Shown: positions 63,625 through 64,000 of the stretch, piece by piece
How positions within the stretch are numbered: the first letter of the stretch is position 1
Layout of the letters: every line of letters starts with the position of its first letter
Source of the DNA: an uncultured Nitrospirota bacterium
GTDB lineage: Bacteria > Nitrospirota > Nitrospiria > Nitrospirales > UBA8639
Direction: 5' to 3'
Length of the DNA: 64,000 bases
NCBI GenBank assembly: GCA_937139405.1
Contig: CAKZPV010000034.1
Span: forward strand, 124,001-188,000
Translations under genes and position numbers: made by a program
The notes under the pieces: model-generated
The model's database searches: none
The model's input: the letters and a program-made list of their open reading frames with translations, nothing else
What the model was told of the DNA's origin: nothing

Positions 63625-64000
63625 TTACCATTCAAGCATTTTGCCAACATCATTGAGGTTATACCCTCCAAGAGCCTCAATCTCTCGTCGAAACGGCTGA
63701 CTGACCACCGCGTCTAGAAACTTTGCAGCCATCGGATGGGTGCTGAGAAAATCGGTGCGCATAATTAAATCATATCGCTCTTCTCGCAGGGGAACAAAAT
63801 CTAATCCGAAATGATGGGCTGCTGTTTCCACACCAACACCCACATCCGCCATTCCATCTCGAATATAACGAGCCACTTCTAAATGAGAAGACACTTCATG
63901 ACCGTAGCCTTTAATCTTTTCTCCCGCCATACCTGCTTTTTCCAGCAGGGCATCTATGAAAAACCTCGCACCCGAACCAATTTCACGATTAATGAGACGA
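63625..64000 (-). CDS. COG1910-type periplasmic-binding-like domain protein (5' part beyond window)
   Basis: 125 visible residues ending at the stop at 63625; the frame stays open to the window edge. The sequence INREIGSGARFFIDALLEKAG...HLEVARYIRDGMADVGVGVETAAHHFGLDFVPLREERYDLIM...PFRREIEALGGYN is the PBP-like domain (COG1910, PF12727-type) linked to molybdate binding. It is often fused to an HTH, which would lie outside the window. It might regulate molybdate uptake, in keeping with modBC 12 kb away. Confidence 0.85.
   Translation of the reverse strand, partial: RLINREIGSGARFFIDALLEKAGMAGEKIKGYGHEVSSHLEVARYIRDGMADVGVGVETAAHHFGLDFVPLREERYDLIMRTDFLSTHPMAAKFLDAVVSQPFRREIEALGGYNLNDVGKMLEW

Noticed and set aside
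1-64000. CRISPR arrays, rRNA genes, intact insertion sequences, riboswitches
   Set aside because: No regularly spaced repeat array, rRNA segment, transposase motif or convincing riboswitch core was seen in the window.

Overview
The window reads as a chromosomal segment of a free-living, Gram-negative, moderately AT-rich bacterium. A Nitrospirota (Nitrospira-like) origin is my best inference. It rests on a two-subunit pyruvate carboxylase, a secretin carrying a cohesin domain inside a GspE/F/G + PilM/N/O machine, and the general gene complement. No rRNA or other marker gene is present to settle this. Most genes have clear Shine-Dalgarno sites and are packed into operons with ATGA, TAATG or GTGA overlaps.

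Layout. 1-3.0 kb (minus): partial tatC, a Do-like protease and an isolated flagellar-rod-like protein. 3.2-9.5 kb (plus except one): a zinc dehydrogenase, tRNA-Thr, two AT-rich fucosyltransferase-like genes on opposite strands, and an M3 oligopeptidase. 9.5-16.3 kb (minus): a cytochrome c lipoprotein, queC, a DksA-like protein with a lysine-rich tail, apt, acylphosphatase, hemG/hemY, hemE and small hypothetical genes. 16.5-24.3 kb (plus): an FmdB-type zinc ribbon, a PstS-like binding protein, the pyruvate carboxylase pair, a lipoprotein hydrolase, TenA and VanZ-like. 24.3-36.1 kb (plus): a complete-looking type II secretion/type IV pilus hybrid operon. 36.2-44.1 kb: beta-helix protein, coaE, trxB-thiI, parvulin, a DUF2007 protein, a membrane gene broken by one amber codon, a poly-arginine protein, DoxX and a sirtuin.

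44.2-49.3 kb holds what I consider the most interesting block: a protein-thiocarboxylate sulfur-relay cluster. It has two ubiquitin-like sulfur carriers, two E1-like activating enzymes, two PLP enzymes (cysteine synthase and threonine synthase folds), a NIL-domain protein and a JAMM metalloprotease. Both carriers end with one residue beyond the Gly-Gly (GGGA and GGR), so both should need proteolytic uncapping. This recalls the HcyS/HcyD system of Wolinella and CysO/Mec of Mycobacterium.

50.0-64.0 kb is more mosaic: modBC, a gene-poor gap, motA-motB with a membrane methyltransferase, pepN (minus), a GC-richer animal-type heme peroxidase, and then a mostly non-coding accessory tract. In that tract a radical SAM gene lies between two ~190 bp direct repeats, each ending in a decayed tRNA-Gln(CUG). 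Next comes a multi-hairpin GC-rich element, and the window ends inside a COG1910-type (molybdate-binding-like) domain gene.
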